From contig NZ_PDEP01000002.1 of the NCBI RefSeq assembly GCF_002554705.1, positions 124,001-188,000 on the forward strand: 64,000 nucleotides of DNA, read 5' to 3'. Both the position numbers and the translations under genes were made by a program. This DNA is from Longimonas halophila (GTDB lineage: Bacteria; Bacteroidota; Rhodothermia; Rhodothermales; Salinibacteraceae). Positions 10,522 to 19,503 of the stretch are shown one piece after another; the stretch's first letter is position 1, and every line of letters starts with the position of its first letter. The notes below the pieces were generated by a model that did not search any database, was not told the DNA's origin, and was given only the letters and a program-made list of their open reading frames with translations.

Positions 10522-10860
10522 ATGGCCGAATCTACCCTCGAACTTTCCGACAGTACCTTTGAGGACGATGTCCTCAACGCTGATCAGCCCGTGCTGGTTG
10601 ATTTTTGGGCGCCCTGGTGCGGCCCGTGCCGCCAAATTGCTCCGACCGTAAACGCGGTTGCTGAGGAATACGAGGGTCGTGCCAAGGTAGGCAAACTGAA
10701 CGTCGACAACAACCCGAAGACGGCCCAGGAGTACGGCGTGCGCTCCATCCCCACGCTGCTCGTCTTTCACAACGGCGAGGTCGTTGACCAAGTGCTGGGC
10801 GCTGTGCCGAAGTCGGAGCTCACCAAACGGCTCGACAAGCAGCTCGCGCAGGCAGCGTAA
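10522..10860 (+). CDS. trxA: Thioredoxin
   Basis: The 112-residue protein contains the canonical active site WCGPC (Trp32, Cys33-Gly-Pro-Cys36) and the cis-proline segment SIPTLLVF. Length and motif order match TrxA, the cytosolic disulfide reductase that supplies electrons to ribonucleotide reductase, methionine sulfoxide reductases and others. It is monocistronic, with a clear hairpin terminator 35 bases downstream. Confidence 0.96.
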   Translation: MAESTLELSDSTFEDDVLNADQPVLVDFWAPWCGPCRQIAPTVNAVAEEYEGRAKVGKLNVDNNPKTAQEYGVRSIPTLLVFHNGEVVDQVLGAVPKSELTKRLDKQLAQAA

Positions 10861-10893
10861 CTCCCGCGCGCAGCTCACGTACAGCTATGCAAC

Positions 10894-10931
10894 ACGAGGC
10901 CTGCCTTCTACCGAGGGCGGGCCTCGTTTTT
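10894..10931 (+). terminator. Rho-independent terminator of trxA
   Basis: ACGAGGCC (10894-10901) pairs with GGCCTCGT (10920-10927). The stem extends inward through TGCC/GGCG and runs directly into a run of five T. Confidence 0.8.
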
Positions 10932-10992
10932 GGATTCGCCTGGCGGATGCGAACAGGCAATTGTTGTACATTTACTCGCTCGCATCCTAACT

Positions 10993-11158
10993 AACCCAAG
11001 TTGCAGGGTATAACACCCTCCACCACATTTTGTCATTCTGAAGAGCGGAGCGATGAAGAATCTCCCCCACTGAGAGCAAAACAGGTGTGACAAGGAGATT
11101 TTTCGACTGCGCTACGCTCTGCTCAAAATGACAGCCTTGTAGGGGACAACTTGCGTTA
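10993..11158. mobile_element. MITE-like element A, copy 1 (166 bp)
   Basis: It begins AACCCAAGTTG and ends CAACTTGCGTT, an imperfect terminal inverted repeat. Inside lie TTTTGTCATTCT (left) and AAAATGACA (right), again inverted. The second copy at 42267-42394 shares both ends but not the centre. There is no coding capacity, so a transposase would have to act in trans. Confidence 0.6.
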
Positions 11159-11199
11159 ACGACTCTCGTACCTTCTACCAACAACCGGCTTTACACCGC

Positions 11200-12963
11200 T
11201 TGCGTCGCCCCCTCCCCCACGCTGCGCCCTCGCCCCTCTTCGTGCCCTTTGCAGCGGCGCTCGTGGTGCTGTCGGGCCTGCTGATGCTGCCCGCACACCT
11301 CATGCCCATTCCCATTTCGCCATTCGCTCCGTGGACGCCCGAGGCGCTCGTTCTGGCGACCCTGCTCGCGGCAACGATCTATGTGCCGAGAAAGCGGTGG
11401 ATACGCGGCATCGGGGTCGCGGTGGTCCTGGTGTACTGGACGTACGCCTGGTACGATGCGCTCGTGTACACCGCGTTTCAGCGGCATGGCGTGCTCTACG
11501 AAGACATCCGGTTTGTGGTGGATGCACTGTACCTCATCCCCGAACTGGCCAGTCCCGAGCGTGCCGTGCTCGGCGTGGCAGCCCTTGGAGCAGTGGCAGG
11601 CATGATTGCCATGATCCCGCGCCTGGTGCGTGCATTTCAGGAGGCCGGGCGCCTGCGTGCCACCTGGGCGCTGCTGCTCGCCCTGCACCTGATGGCCTGG
11701 CCGTACATCCTCTGGCACGCGCCTGCCGAAGAGTGGGGCGTAGAGCACCAGACCTATCGCGAAATCCGCGAGGACGAGCGCCTGCGCACCCTCACCGCAC
11801 AGATCCACGCGAACCTCGATGCTTCGCGCGCGCTCCACGACCTGGTAAACACGCTTGACCAGGGCCGCACCGACTCTACATATCACACCTACGCCGACCT
11901 CGAACTGCAAGAACGTCCCTCCATCTACTGGTTTCTGATGGAGTCGTACGGACAGGTGCTCTCTACCCATCCCGAGCTTAAAGCGCCATACGCTGCGCTC
12001 ATCGACAGCGTGGAGACGGCGCTCCGCAGCGATGGCTGGCACATGGCTACAGCGGTGGGTACGGCGCCTATTCGTGGCGGACGCTCCTGGCTCTCGCATG
12101 CCACCTTGCTCAGCGGCGTGCGCATCCACCGGCAGCTGCTGAACGATCGGCTGGTGCGCCACCCAAGCTACCCCTCTATCGTACGCACACTACAGGCACA
12201 AGGCTACCACACCGTCGGACTCAAACCGCCCGTCCGGGCGCGCCCGGGACTCCCGCTCTCTGACCCGTACGACTTCGACCGCATGTTCTACCTGAACGAC
12301 CTAAACTACGAGGGGCCGCGCTACGGGTGGGGCATCGTGCCCGATCAGTACAGCCTGCACTACACGCACGAGCAGGCACTCGACGACAACGATCCGTTCT
12401 TCCTCTTCTTCTCGATGGTTGACTCGCACGCACTCTGGAAGCATGGCCTCATTCCGTACGTCGACGACTGGCGCGTCTTCAACGACGGCCCCGGCGTGAG
12501 CGATGGCGGCGACCGCCGGTGGATCCGGCAGCATCGGCGCGAGGACCGCCCCGAACTCGTGCCCGACAGCCTGTCGAATCGATTCATCTTCCAACAAGAG
12601 CCCCACCTGCGCTACTTCCGTACCATTGCCCACAACTGGCGCCTGCTCCGCGACTACATCCGGGCGGATGCGCCGGAGGATGCCCTGGTCTGGGTGATGG
12701 GCGACCACCAGCCGCCCGTGCTGTCGAGCGAGAGCGCGGATGTGCCCATGCACGTCTTTGCGCGCGACCCGGAGCGGCTGCAGCCATTTCTGGAGCAGGG
12801 CTTCACACGTGGCCTCACCCCGAACCCCGATGCTCAGACCGTATGGCCGCTGGAGGGGCTCTACTCGCTCACCATGCGCGCGCTGGCGCAGTACAACGAC
12901 CTGCCGCCCGAGGCCGCCCCGCTCCGTCCCGAGGGCGTGCCGTACCGGATGCTCGCGCCGTAA
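11200..12963 (+). CDS. Membrane-anchored sulfatase / phosphoglycerol-transferase-like protein (LTA-synthase superfamily)
   Basis: The protein has 587 residues if it starts at the TTG at 11200. The next in-frame ATG is at 11283, so the start is uncertain. About four N-terminal membrane segments are followed by an extracytoplasmic alkaline-phosphatase-fold domain. Visible motifs are IYWFLMESYGQ (metal-site Glu), RGGRSWLSHATLLSG (nucleophile Ser/Thr region) and VWVMGDHQPP (metal ligands Asp-His). This architecture is shared with LtaS/OpgB/EptA-type enzymes, which transfer phospho-head-groups from phospholipids to surface polymers or glycans. A role in envelope glycan modification is inferred. 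No operon partner is adjacent. Confidence 0.82.
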   Translation: MRRPLPHAAPSPLFVPFAAALVVLSGLLMLPAHLMPIPISPFAPWTPEALVLATLLAATIYVPRKRWIRGIGVAVVLVYWTYAWYDALVYTAFQRHGVLYEDIRFVVDALYLIPELASPERAVLGVAALGAVAGMIAMIPRLVRAFQEAGRLRATWALLLALHLMAWPYILWHAPAEEWGVEHQTYREIREDERLRTLTAQIHANLDASRALHDLVNTLDQGRTDSTYHTYADLELQERPSIYWFLMESYGQVLSTHPELKAPYAALIDSVETALRSDGWHMATAVGTAPIRGGRSWLSHATLLSGVRIHRQLLNDRLVRHPSYPSIVRTLQAQGYHTVGLKPPVRARPGLPLSDPYDFDRMFYLNDLNYEGPRYGWGIVPDQYSLHYTHEQALDDNDPFFLFFSMVDSHALWKHGLIPYVDDWRVFNDGPGVSDGGDRRWIRQHRREDRPELVPDSLSNRFIFQQEPHLRYFRTIAHNWRLLRDYIRADAPEDALVWVMGDHQPPVLSSESADVPMHVFARDPERLQPFLEQGFTRGLTPNPDAQTVWPLEGLYSLTMRALAQYNDLPPEAAPLRPEGVPYRMLAP

Positions 12964-13028
12964 CTGGACGTCGACGCTTCTCTTGGACTCAATCATCCTT
13001 GAAGAAGCCGCCCAACAAACCACCCTGC

Positions 13029-13073
13029 GTCCGACGGTCCCCGTCGGACGTATACAAGGACGCTCCTGCGTCC
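13029..13073 (-). repeat. Paired hairpins, inverted copy
   Basis: GTCCGACGG/CCGTCGGAC (13029-13049) is followed by the palindrome GGACGCTCCTGCGTCC (13058-13073). This is the reverse complement of the arrangement at 8590-8640. Confidence 0.65.
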
Positions 13074-13109
13074 CTGAGACCACGCACAGGCGCAGACTTT
13101 TGATGAGCG

Positions 13110-13316
13110 CACCTGCATCCCGGGGGCTTGCGGAGGCAGAGCCTCCTGGGTGGGCGTCACGAGGCAGAGCCTCGCGACGAGCGGAGAAGCAGCGGCTTGT
13201 GATGCGTGCAACCTGCATCCCGGGTGCTCGTCGCGTAGCACAAAAAGCATGACCTTCGGCCCCTCCGCCGTGCGACGCCGGCTGTTCAGGGGCTCCGCCC
13301 CGCTGAAAGACGTGCA
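13110..13316. repeat. Cluster of short palindromes and direct repeats
   Basis: GGAGGCAGAGCCTCC (about 13131) and CGAGGCAGAGCCTCG (about 13161) are two hairpins with the same core. ACCTGCATCCCGGG occurs twice (about 13112 and 13208), and GGGGCTCCGCCCC forms another hairpin near 13290. The 350 bases between the sulfatase and glycosyltransferase genes hold no gene. Confidence 0.55.
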
Positions 13317-14321
13317 TCAGACGGCCACCTGCTGCACAAACTGGCGGATGCGCCACGCCGTCTCGGCCCAGCAGGGGGTGCCTCGGCTTACGCGCACCGC
13401 CTGCCACGCAAGCTGCGTGTGGAGGCGCGGGGTGGTGAGCACCTCGTGCAAGCGTGTACGCAGCACCGCAAAGTCGCCCGCAGGCACGAGGCATGCATCG
13501 GACAGCGTGCCGAGCGTTTCGGGGAGGCCGCCTACCCGAAAGCCCAGCACCGGCACGCCCGCCGCCAGCGCCTCGCGCGCGACCATGCCGCTCGTCTCGA
13601 AGCGCGATGGGCACAGCACCACATCGGCGCGAGCGTAGGCGGCGCGCACCTCCTGCGCCGACGCGGCTCCCTGCACGTGCACCCGATCGGACACAGGCGA
13701 GGCGGCAACGGCCTCGCGGAAGGCGGCGGCGTGCCCCGGGTCGAGCGTCTCATCGCCAATGACGTGCCACTGCCACGGCACTGCGCGCAGGTCTTCGAGC
13801 ATGTGCAGGCACGGAATGAGCTGCTTATTGGGGAAGCGGTTCGCCACGGACAAAAGATGGGCGGGCGGATCGAGGGCTGTCCCCGCCGCGTCGCGGCCTG
13901 TGCGGAAGGTGTGGTCCAGTCCGGGCGGCCCTACGACTACGCGGCGGGGCGCAATGCTGTGGGCGCTGAGTTGCTCCTTCACAAAGTGGCTGGGCGCTAC
14001 GTATCCCCCAAACAACGACAGGCGGTCGGCTTCTTCCTGAGCGGCGGGCGTGTCATGCTGGGTCGGATCGGCCAGGTGCAGGTAGTGCGCAGTGAGTACC
14101 GCGGGCGGCCCCGTAGCCCAGGCCTCGAGCAACCCGTCATCGCGCAGGAGCAGGCTGTCGACAAGCCAGGCGTCGGCCTCGGCAGGTGCTTCGGGCCATG
14201 CTGTGCCCGTGGTGCAGGTATCATTCGAGGGCCAGGCAGTGCGCAATGCTGCATTGTAGCGGTTGCCGCCCGTGGGATGCTCGGCAATGTCGGGATTGCA
14301 GAAGTGGATGTGCATAGGCAT
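13317..14321 (-). CDS. Glycosyltransferase family 4 protein
   Basis: I chose the start at 14321 (MPMHIHFCNPD, 334 residues) because it lies 5 bases behind the preceding gene's stop and begins at the first Rossmann strand. A longer frame upstream would overlap that gene. The C-terminal half shows the GT4/GT-B signature: YARADVVLCPSRFETSGMVAREALAAGVPVLGFRVGGLPE, with the family EX7E-type acidic residues and the nucleotide-sugar contacts. LLSVANRFPNKQL matches the 'VGR...KG' block. It probably transfers a hexose to a cell-surface or secreted glycan. It is co-transcribed with the upstream DUF2459 gene. Confidence 0.88.
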   Translation of the reverse strand: MPMHIHFCNPDIAEHPTGGNRYNAALRTAWPSNDTCTTGTAWPEAPAEADAWLVDSLLLRDDGLLEAWATGPPAVLTAHYLHLADPTQHDTPAAQEEADRLSLFGGYVAPSHFVKEQLSAHSIAPRRVVVGPPGLDHTFRTGRDAAGTALDPPAHLLSVANRFPNKQLIPCLHMLEDLRAVPWQWHVIGDETLDPGHAAAFREAVAASPVSDRVHVQGAASAQEVRAAYARADVVLCPSRFETSGMVAREALAAGVPVLGFRVGGLPETLGTLSDACLVPAGDFAVLRTRLHEVLTTPRLHTQLAWQAVRVSRGTPCWAETAWRIRQFVQQVAV

Positions 14322-14326
14322 GCGCT

Positions 14327-14986
14327 TCAAGGAGCAGATTGGATCCAGCGGCCACAGGACTGCGCATCGTGCATCAGGCGCGTAACACGCAGGGTGCGGG
14401 TGGGCACCATGTCGCATCCGGCAGCACGCAGCGCGTGGGCGGCCCACTGGTTGCAGTTGTTGAGCCCATGATACGGAAGCCGAGACAGAAAAAAAGCGCT
14501 TTCGTGGTAGTGTCCAGACGCCACCGGATCAGGATGCGCGTTGTGCATGCTCTGCCGCACGAACGCAGCCACCTGATGCAGCCCGGCCCTGGATACCTGG
14601 ATGGCGGCGATGTCGTGCTGCGGAAAGGCGTCGGTCACCGGCTCGTCGAACACGGCCATGTGCACCACACTTTTGGTAGGCCACAGCCCGGCGCGCAGGA
14701 GCGTGCCAAGCCCCGCATCGGGATTCGGGTAGTAGGCGGCCTCGCCCCAGCCCACTTCGACGTATGCGGTGGGCGGAAAATCACCGAGCACGGGCCATGC
14801 CGCATCGCCCAACGCCGCACGCGGCATCACGAGTCCGGCATGCCAGCCGTGACGCACCACGTAGACGGTGTGCGGTCCCGATGCCTCTTCGACAGCGTCA
14901 ACCGTGGGCTGCTCGCACTGTACGGCCAGCACTGCGATCCACACGAGGAGTGCTCCCACCAATCCGCGACGTAGCCAGCGGGTCAT
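14327..14986 (-). CDS. DUF2459 (TIGR02117-like) membrane-anchored protein
   Basis: The 219-residue protein has one N-terminal membrane/signal segment (residues 7-24). Family blocks are VRHGWHAGLVMPR, YVEVGWGEAAYY and HGLNNCNQWAAHALRAAGCDM. The conserved Cys/His/Asn arrangement resembles papain-like (NlpC/P60-type) folds, but activity has not been established for the family. It sits 5 bases ahead of the GT4 gene on the same strand, so a link to envelope glycans is plausible but inferred. Confidence 0.8.
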   Translation of the reverse strand: MTRWLRRGLVGALLVWIAVLAVQCEQPTVDAVEEASGPHTVYVVRHGWHAGLVMPRAALGDAAWPVLGDFPPTAYVEVGWGEAAYYPNPDAGLGTLLRAGLWPTKSVVHMAVFDEPVTDAFPQHDIAAIQVSRAGLHQVAAFVRQSMHNAHPDPVASGHYHESAFFLSRLPYHGLNNCNQWAAHALRAAGCDMVPTRTLRVTRLMHDAQSCGRWIQSAP

Positions 14987-15102
14987 GAATGTAGCAACCT
15001 ATGCACTGTGTACAAACGGCGGCCTGTATGCCCCCTAAACATAGCATAGGCGCGCCCCGTCTGATACGCAACTGTTTCTTTTCCTCAAGCTTTCCTGTTG
15101 CC

Positions 15103-15585
15103 ATGCACGACGCCCTGCGCCAGCACATCCGCAAAAGCCTCACCGGCGACTTCCCCGCGCACGCCTCGTTTCAGGATGCGGTGGCCGACTGGCCCCACGA
15201 CCAGCGCGGCGTGCGTCCCGAGGGCGTGCCCTACTCCGGATGGGAGCTGGTCGAGCACATCCGCCTCGCGCAGGCCGACTTGCTGCGCTACAGCCAGAAC
15301 GACGACTACGCCCCCGACACCTGGCCCGATGCCTACTGGCCCGACACCCCGAACCCGCCCTCGCGTAACGCCTGGCATACCAGCTGCGAAACCGTCGTCG
15401 CCGACCGCGAAACGCTCCTGGCCCTGCTCGACGAGTCGAACCCGTTCGAGCCGGTGCCCAGCCACGACACGCACACGCTGCTGCGCTCCGCGCTTATTGT
15501 GCTCGACCACAACGCCTACCACACGGGTCAACTCGTCACCGTGCGCCGCCTCCTGGGCTGCTGGCCGCCGGCAGATACGGCGTAG
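15103..15585 (+). CDS. DinB-superfamily protein
   Basis: Starting at the ATG at 15103 the protein has 160 residues, the family's usual size. The four-helix-bundle metal site is visible as WELVEHIRLAQ (first His) and LDHNAYHTGQLVTVRRLLG (two further His in the C-terminal helix). DinB/YfiT-like proteins bind a divalent metal and include thiol-dependent S-transferases, but the substrate cannot be assigned. The final about 20 bases are included in the 260-bp direct repeat that recurs at 19243. Confidence 0.85.
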   Translation: MHDALRQHIRKSLTGDFPAHASFQDAVADWPHDQRGVRPEGVPYSGWELVEHIRLAQADLLRYSQNDDYAPDTWPDAYWPDTPNPPSRNAWHTSCETVVADRETLLALLDESNPFEPVPSHDTHTLLRSALIVLDHNAYHTGQLVTVRRLLGCWPPADTA

Positions 15586-15831
15586 GTGTCGAGGTGTGGA
15601 TGTTCGGAAGTGCGGAGGTTTGGACGAGATGCCCACGTGAACACAGCATGAACCAGCACGTAGAGGAATTACAGTACGTATCCTGCTGCTTTCTTCGCTG
15701 TGCATGGCCATATCATGGCACGCATGTCGCGGTCTCTCCCCCAGACGCACCAGGATCAGTAGAACGAGATCGTAGCCACGCCTGCGTTTGAGGGACTCCC
15801 CGACAAGGTTGCAACCAATCGCCAGGGTCCA
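15564..15831 (+). repeat. Direct repeat, left copy (about 265 bp)
   Basis: The stretch begins in the last codons of the DinB gene. It contains GTGTCGAGGT...TTCGGAAGTGCGGAGGTTTGG, then the start of a Uma2 reading frame. It recurs at 19243-19503 with about 85 percent identity by eye. The two copies flank the large vWA gene. Confidence 0.75.
15715..15831 (+). pseudogene. Broken 5' fragment of a Uma2-family gene
   Basis: ATG at 15715 encodes MARMSRSLPQTHQDQ, then a TAG, then NEIVATPAFEGLPDKV and TNRQG. The intact gene at 19387 reads MARTSPSLIQAHQDQWNEIVATPAFEGLP over the same stretch. The Trp codon TGG has become the stop TAG, and everything after codon 39 is missing. This is a decayed duplicate, not a gene. 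Confidence 0.8.
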
Positions 15832-15941
15832 GTCGATCGCTCCGCGCTGAAAGCGCATGAACGATGTCGGCGCCCATGACGACGGCTAACGCGCGTGCTC
15901 ACCGCTCTCTTTCGCTCTCTTTCTGCCCTTGGCCCGCTGCT

Positions 15942-18900
15942 ATGCCCGACGAATCCACACCTGACGAACCGACGCCTGACAAGTCACTCGCCGAGGCGCT
16001 CCTCGCGCTCCTCGACGGTACCATCGACCGCCGTGCCTTTCTAAAGCGCAGCGCTGGCCTTGCCGGAGGCGCCGCGCTGGCGGCCACGCTGCCGGGATGC
16101 ATCCCCGGCTGCGAAGGGGAATCCGCACAGGAATCCCCGAACATTGAAGGCGCGCTGCCCTATGCCGTCTGGGAGCAAATGCAGCAGGCCCTCCGCACCT
16201 CGCCCGATCACCTCCCCGCCCAGGCCGACCGCCTCGTTGAAGCAGGCGACCCCGAAGCGATTTTCCGGTTCGTTCGTGACCGCATCGCCACCTATCCGCC
16301 CCCCACGTCGTATTGGGGGACGAACGACCTCGTGAATGGCGTACGGTGGGGAACGCGCGCCACCCTACGTGGCGGGGCCGGCACGCCTCGCGAAAAGGCG
16401 GACCTGCTGGCCGATCTGTACCAGCGCGCTGGCCTGGAGGCTGAGGTCGTCACATCGCCGGAGACCAGCGCCGCAAGCGAGCGCGAAAATGCCTTCTACC
16501 ATCCCGTCGAAAATCCCTTCGCGCCCGAGATCGATCCGGAAACGGTGACGTACTGGCGCACGGAACTGGGCCTTCCCGAAACCGCCGCGAAAGACGCCGT
16601 CCCGCGCATCGACGAAGACGGCCAAGAAAGCGCCGCACTGGCAGAACGCCTTCTCGATGTGCTTCCCGAGGACGCCCAGGCCGCCGATGCATTCGACGCG
16701 CGCTGGCAGGAGGCCGTAGGCGTGCGCTTGCACGACGAAAACGGCCCGGCGCGCTACGCCAACCCCTCGCGCCCGAACACCTCCCTTGGCACCCCGCCGG
16801 TGGAAAACGATCAGCTCACGCCCGCCGATGCGGCCAACGATCCGCTCGCCGTGGAAGTCACCCTGGAAGCCGCCGTCTCGTCGGCTCCCGAGGAGCGCTT
16901 CGAGCTCGTCAGCGGGCAGTGGACGGCCGATGAGGTGGCCGGGCGGCAACTCCTCGTTCGCATGGCGCCGACGATGGAACTGCGCGAGTTGCTCGAAGCG
17001 CGCCTCAACGACGTGCGCGTTTTTGCCCCGCTTCTGGCGATGCAGGCCCCCGACCTCTCGAAGGAGGAGGCTGCTGAGCTTTCCGAGCGCGGCGACGCCG
17101 TCACGATTGCCGGCGACCGCCTCGAAGCCCACGACGACGGCACGCTCACCTACAACGGACGCGCGTTGCAAGGCCCCGGCGACGGCGCCGACCCCGCGAG
17201 CGTCGAGACCATCGAAATGCAAGCCACGGCGGATCGCTTTCCACAGGTGACGCTCCAGGTGCGCCCGCTCGACGCCGACGGCGAGGTCGTCAGCGGACTG
17301 CCGGCCTCTGCGTTTGCGGTGGAAGACGAAGGTGAGGCGGTCGGCTTCACACTCAGCGCCAACCGCGATGCGCCTATCGTACGTATCCTCGCCGACCAGT
17401 CGACAAGCATGCCCGAGCCGTTCCAGGGCGCAAGCATGGAACAGCTCGTGGACACCGTGCGCGAACAGGTGCTCGCGCAAAATCCTGACGCAGATGTGCG
17501 CTTCAAAGAGACCAACTCCGATCAATGGACCGCGCTCAAGAATGCGGCTCGCAGCGACGCCAACCTCATCGTCTACGCCCACGACGGAGAACCCACCGAC
17601 GGCCTCAACGACGAGATTCGCCGCCTACTCGACAGCGGACCGCCGGCCGTCATCCTCGATGTGACCGACCGTCTGGACACACTGCGTGCCGACGGAGCAG
17701 AGAACCCCTTCGATGAAATGGCCGAGGCCACCGGCGGGACCGCGTTCCCTGTCAGCGGCGGCGAGCGCGAGGCGGCGCGCGAAGTCATCCTGGACTACCT
17801 GGACGACTTCGAGGTAACGGACCCGTACCGGCTGGACTACCGCGCCCCCACGGAGTCGACAGGGGAGCGCACCGTGCGGCTTCGCCTCAACGATGGCGGC
17901 ACCACCGAAAGCACGGCGTCCTACACCGCCGAGGCTGTCGAACCACCAGTGCAGCTCAGCAGCCTCCACCTAACGGTAAAGGTTGGAGACACTGAGGTAA
18001 CACGCACCCTTGCCGGGTGGGACGAACAGAGCGAGAGCGGTCCCACCGACACCGACCTGCGCGCCGTGCGCGGGGCGCTCTTCGGCACGCACCTGCTCTC
18101 GTTCGAGGCCGCCGCGCCCTCCACGGCCATCGTCGCCGACGACTTTCTGGCCGCCAAGATCACGCACAAGCCCGTCGAACTGGCAGTCCGCGACGGGGCC
18201 GGGCTGCAACGCATTAAAACGAAGCTGCGCCAGGGCACGCGCTTTCTTCCCAGCGAGCCGCTGCTCTTGCACGCCCCGCTGCCGACCCCGGCCAACGGCA
18301 GCGCGCGCACCTACGAGACGGGACTGCGCGCCGTCCTCTTCAGCACGCACTTCACCTTTGGCGAGGACTACGTGAGCAGCCGCGCCGACGTGCTCCCCAC
18401 CGCGGGCTTCGCCACCGCCGCTCCAGATCGCCGCGTCGCATTTCGTCGCACGCTACGCCAGACGGCCCGCCTTGCCGTGACCGAACAGACGCTCTTTTCC
18501 GAGACCACCCGATCACGCCTGGCGGGCCGGCCGCTCCGAACGCTCAACACGTACACCCCCTACTACTACGATGCAGACAATATGCCCGACGCGCAGAAGG
18601 TGCCGTGGCGCCGCGCCGCACGCAACGCCTGGACGCAGCGAGATCAGTATTTCCTTGGTCCCGAAGACGGTGAAGGCCCACCTGCCTTCTGGAGCGTGAC
18701 GCAAGACACCGGCGCGCTCCTGGGCCTGCTTGCCGACGGCAGCGGCGGCGGGAGTCGGCGCGAGCGCATCGAAGAATCCATCGACGCCCTCTCGCAAACG
18801 TTCGCACTCCTCAACCTCTATGTTGGCGGCGCAGTATCTTCCGGCGCAATCAATCCCATCGGCGGGGTCGCGCTCGGGGCCGTGGCGCTACACGGGCAGG

Positions 18901-19139
18901 TGCTGGCGCGCATGTACGGCGGCGCGGCCATGGCCGTCGCGCTAATGGACGCCTCCCAGCTGGACCGCTATGCACGGCGCGCGGTGCTATTCGCTGCCTG
19001 CGAAGCCAGCAAGATGCTGATTCTGGGCAGCTTCAGCGGCGGCTTCAGGGTGGTCGAGCGGGCTGCGGAGGCCGTTGGAGACATGGATGACATGCTTGGA
19101 GCCACCGGCGCGCCCAATCCGTTCTCGTGCCCGGGTTGA
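15942..19139 (+). CDS. Large Tat-exported lipoprotein with transglutaminase-like and vWA-like domains
   Basis: The 1065-residue protein is taken from the ATG at 15942. An in-frame ATG at 15864 would add 26 unremarkable residues. A twin-arginine signal, DRRAFLKRSAGLAGGAALAA, runs to a lipobox-like LPGC. A transglutaminase-like region follows (about residues 80-170, ending PREKADLLADLYQRAGLEAEVV). A vWFA-related domain then has VRPLDADGEVVSGLPASAF and a metal-site-like LADQSTSMP (DxSxS). The C-terminal part ends in Gly/Ala-rich hydrophobic helices (LYVGGAVSSGAINPIGG). No catalytic function can be assigned. It is flanked on both sides by the 260-bp direct repeat, which suggests the whole 3.4-kb unit was duplicated into or inserted at this place. 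Confidence 0.75.
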   Translation: MPDESTPDEPTPDKSLAEALLALLDGTIDRRAFLKRSAGLAGGAALAATLPGCIPGCEGESAQESPNIEGALPYAVWEQMQQALRTSPDHLPAQADRLVEAGDPEAIFRFVRDRIATYPPPTSYWGTNDLVNGVRWGTRATLRGGAGTPREKADLLADLYQRAGLEAEVVTSPETSAASERENAFYHPVENPFAPEIDPETVTYWRTELGLPETAAKDAVPRIDEDGQESAALAERLLDVLPEDAQAADAFDARWQEAVGVRLHDENGPARYANPSRPNTSLGTPPVENDQLTPADAANDPLAVEVTLEAAVSSAPEERFELVSGQWTADEVAGRQLLVRMAPTMELRELLEARLNDVRVFAPLLAMQAPDLSKEEAAELSERGDAVTIAGDRLEAHDDGTLTYNGRALQGPGDGADPASVETIEMQATADRFPQVTLQVRPLDADGEVVSGLPASAFAVEDEGEAVGFTLSANRDAPIVRILADQSTSMPEPFQGASMEQLVDTVREQVLAQNPDADVRFKETNSDQWTALKNAARSDANLIVYAHDGEPTDGLNDEIRRLLDSGPPAVILDVTDRLDTLRADGAENPFDEMAEATGGTAFPVSGGEREAAREVILDYLDDFEVTDPYRLDYRAPTESTGERTVRLRLNDGGTTESTASYTAEAVEPPVQLSSLHLTVKVGDTEVTRTLAGWDEQSESGPTDTDLRAVRGALFGTHLLSFEAAAPSTAIVADDFLAAKITHKPVELAVRDGAGLQRIKTKLRQGTRFLPSEPLLLHAPLPTPANGSARTYETGLRAVLFSTHFTFGEDYVSSRADVLPTAGFATAAPDRRVAFRRTLRQTARLAVTEQTLFSETTRSRLAGRPLRTLNTYTPYYYDADNMPDAQKVPWRRAARNAWTQRDQYFLGPEDGEGPPAFWSVTQDTGALLGLLADGSGGGSRRERIEESIDALSQTFALLNLYVGGAVSSGAINPIGGVALGAVALHGQVLARMYGGAAMAVALMDASQLDRYARRAVLFAACEASKMLILGSFSGGFRVVERAAEAVGDMDDMLGATGAPNPFSCPG

Positions 19140-19242
19140 GCTGCTCAGTCCTCGGACCAGGAGATCCCGGATTGCCGCCCGTCGGGACCTGCCCCGGAAG
19201 ATGCGATTGAACGAAACGCCTACGCCCGGCGCGGAGTGCCAG

Positions 19243-19503
19243 GCCGCCCGCGGATACGGCGTAAGTGTCGAGGTTCGGAAGTGCGGAGGTTTGGAAGCGA
19301 CGCCCATGCGAACGTGACATGAATCAGTGCGTATGGAAAAAACACATCATTCATTCCGTGTTCTCTTCGCTGTGCATGGCCGTATCATGGCACGTACGTC
19401 GCCGTCTCTCATCCAAGCGCACCAGGATCAGTGGAACGAGATCGTAGCCACACCTGCATTTGAGGGGCTGCCCTACAAAGTTGAAACCAATCGCCAGGGT
19501 CAG
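19243..19503 (+). repeat. Direct repeat, right copy
   Basis: This is the partner of 15564-15831. It covers GATACGGCGTAAGTGTCGAGG through the first about 39 codons of the intact Uma2 gene. Confidence 0.75.

Noticed and set aside
13110-13230. CRISPR-like spacing of GAGGCAGAGCCTC and ACCTGCATCCCGGG repeats
   Set aside because: Only two copies of each, unequal spacing, and self-palindromic cores; no cas genes anywhere in the window.
12301-13614. 437-codon minus frame over the sulfatase 3' end
   Set aside because: Arg/Ala/Gly-rich translation opposite a real gene and across palindromic repeats; a GC-rich shadow.
15615-15645. CCCACGTGAAC as a second parS
   Set aside because: Only the CACGTG centre and a few flanking bases fit; several consensus positions fail.
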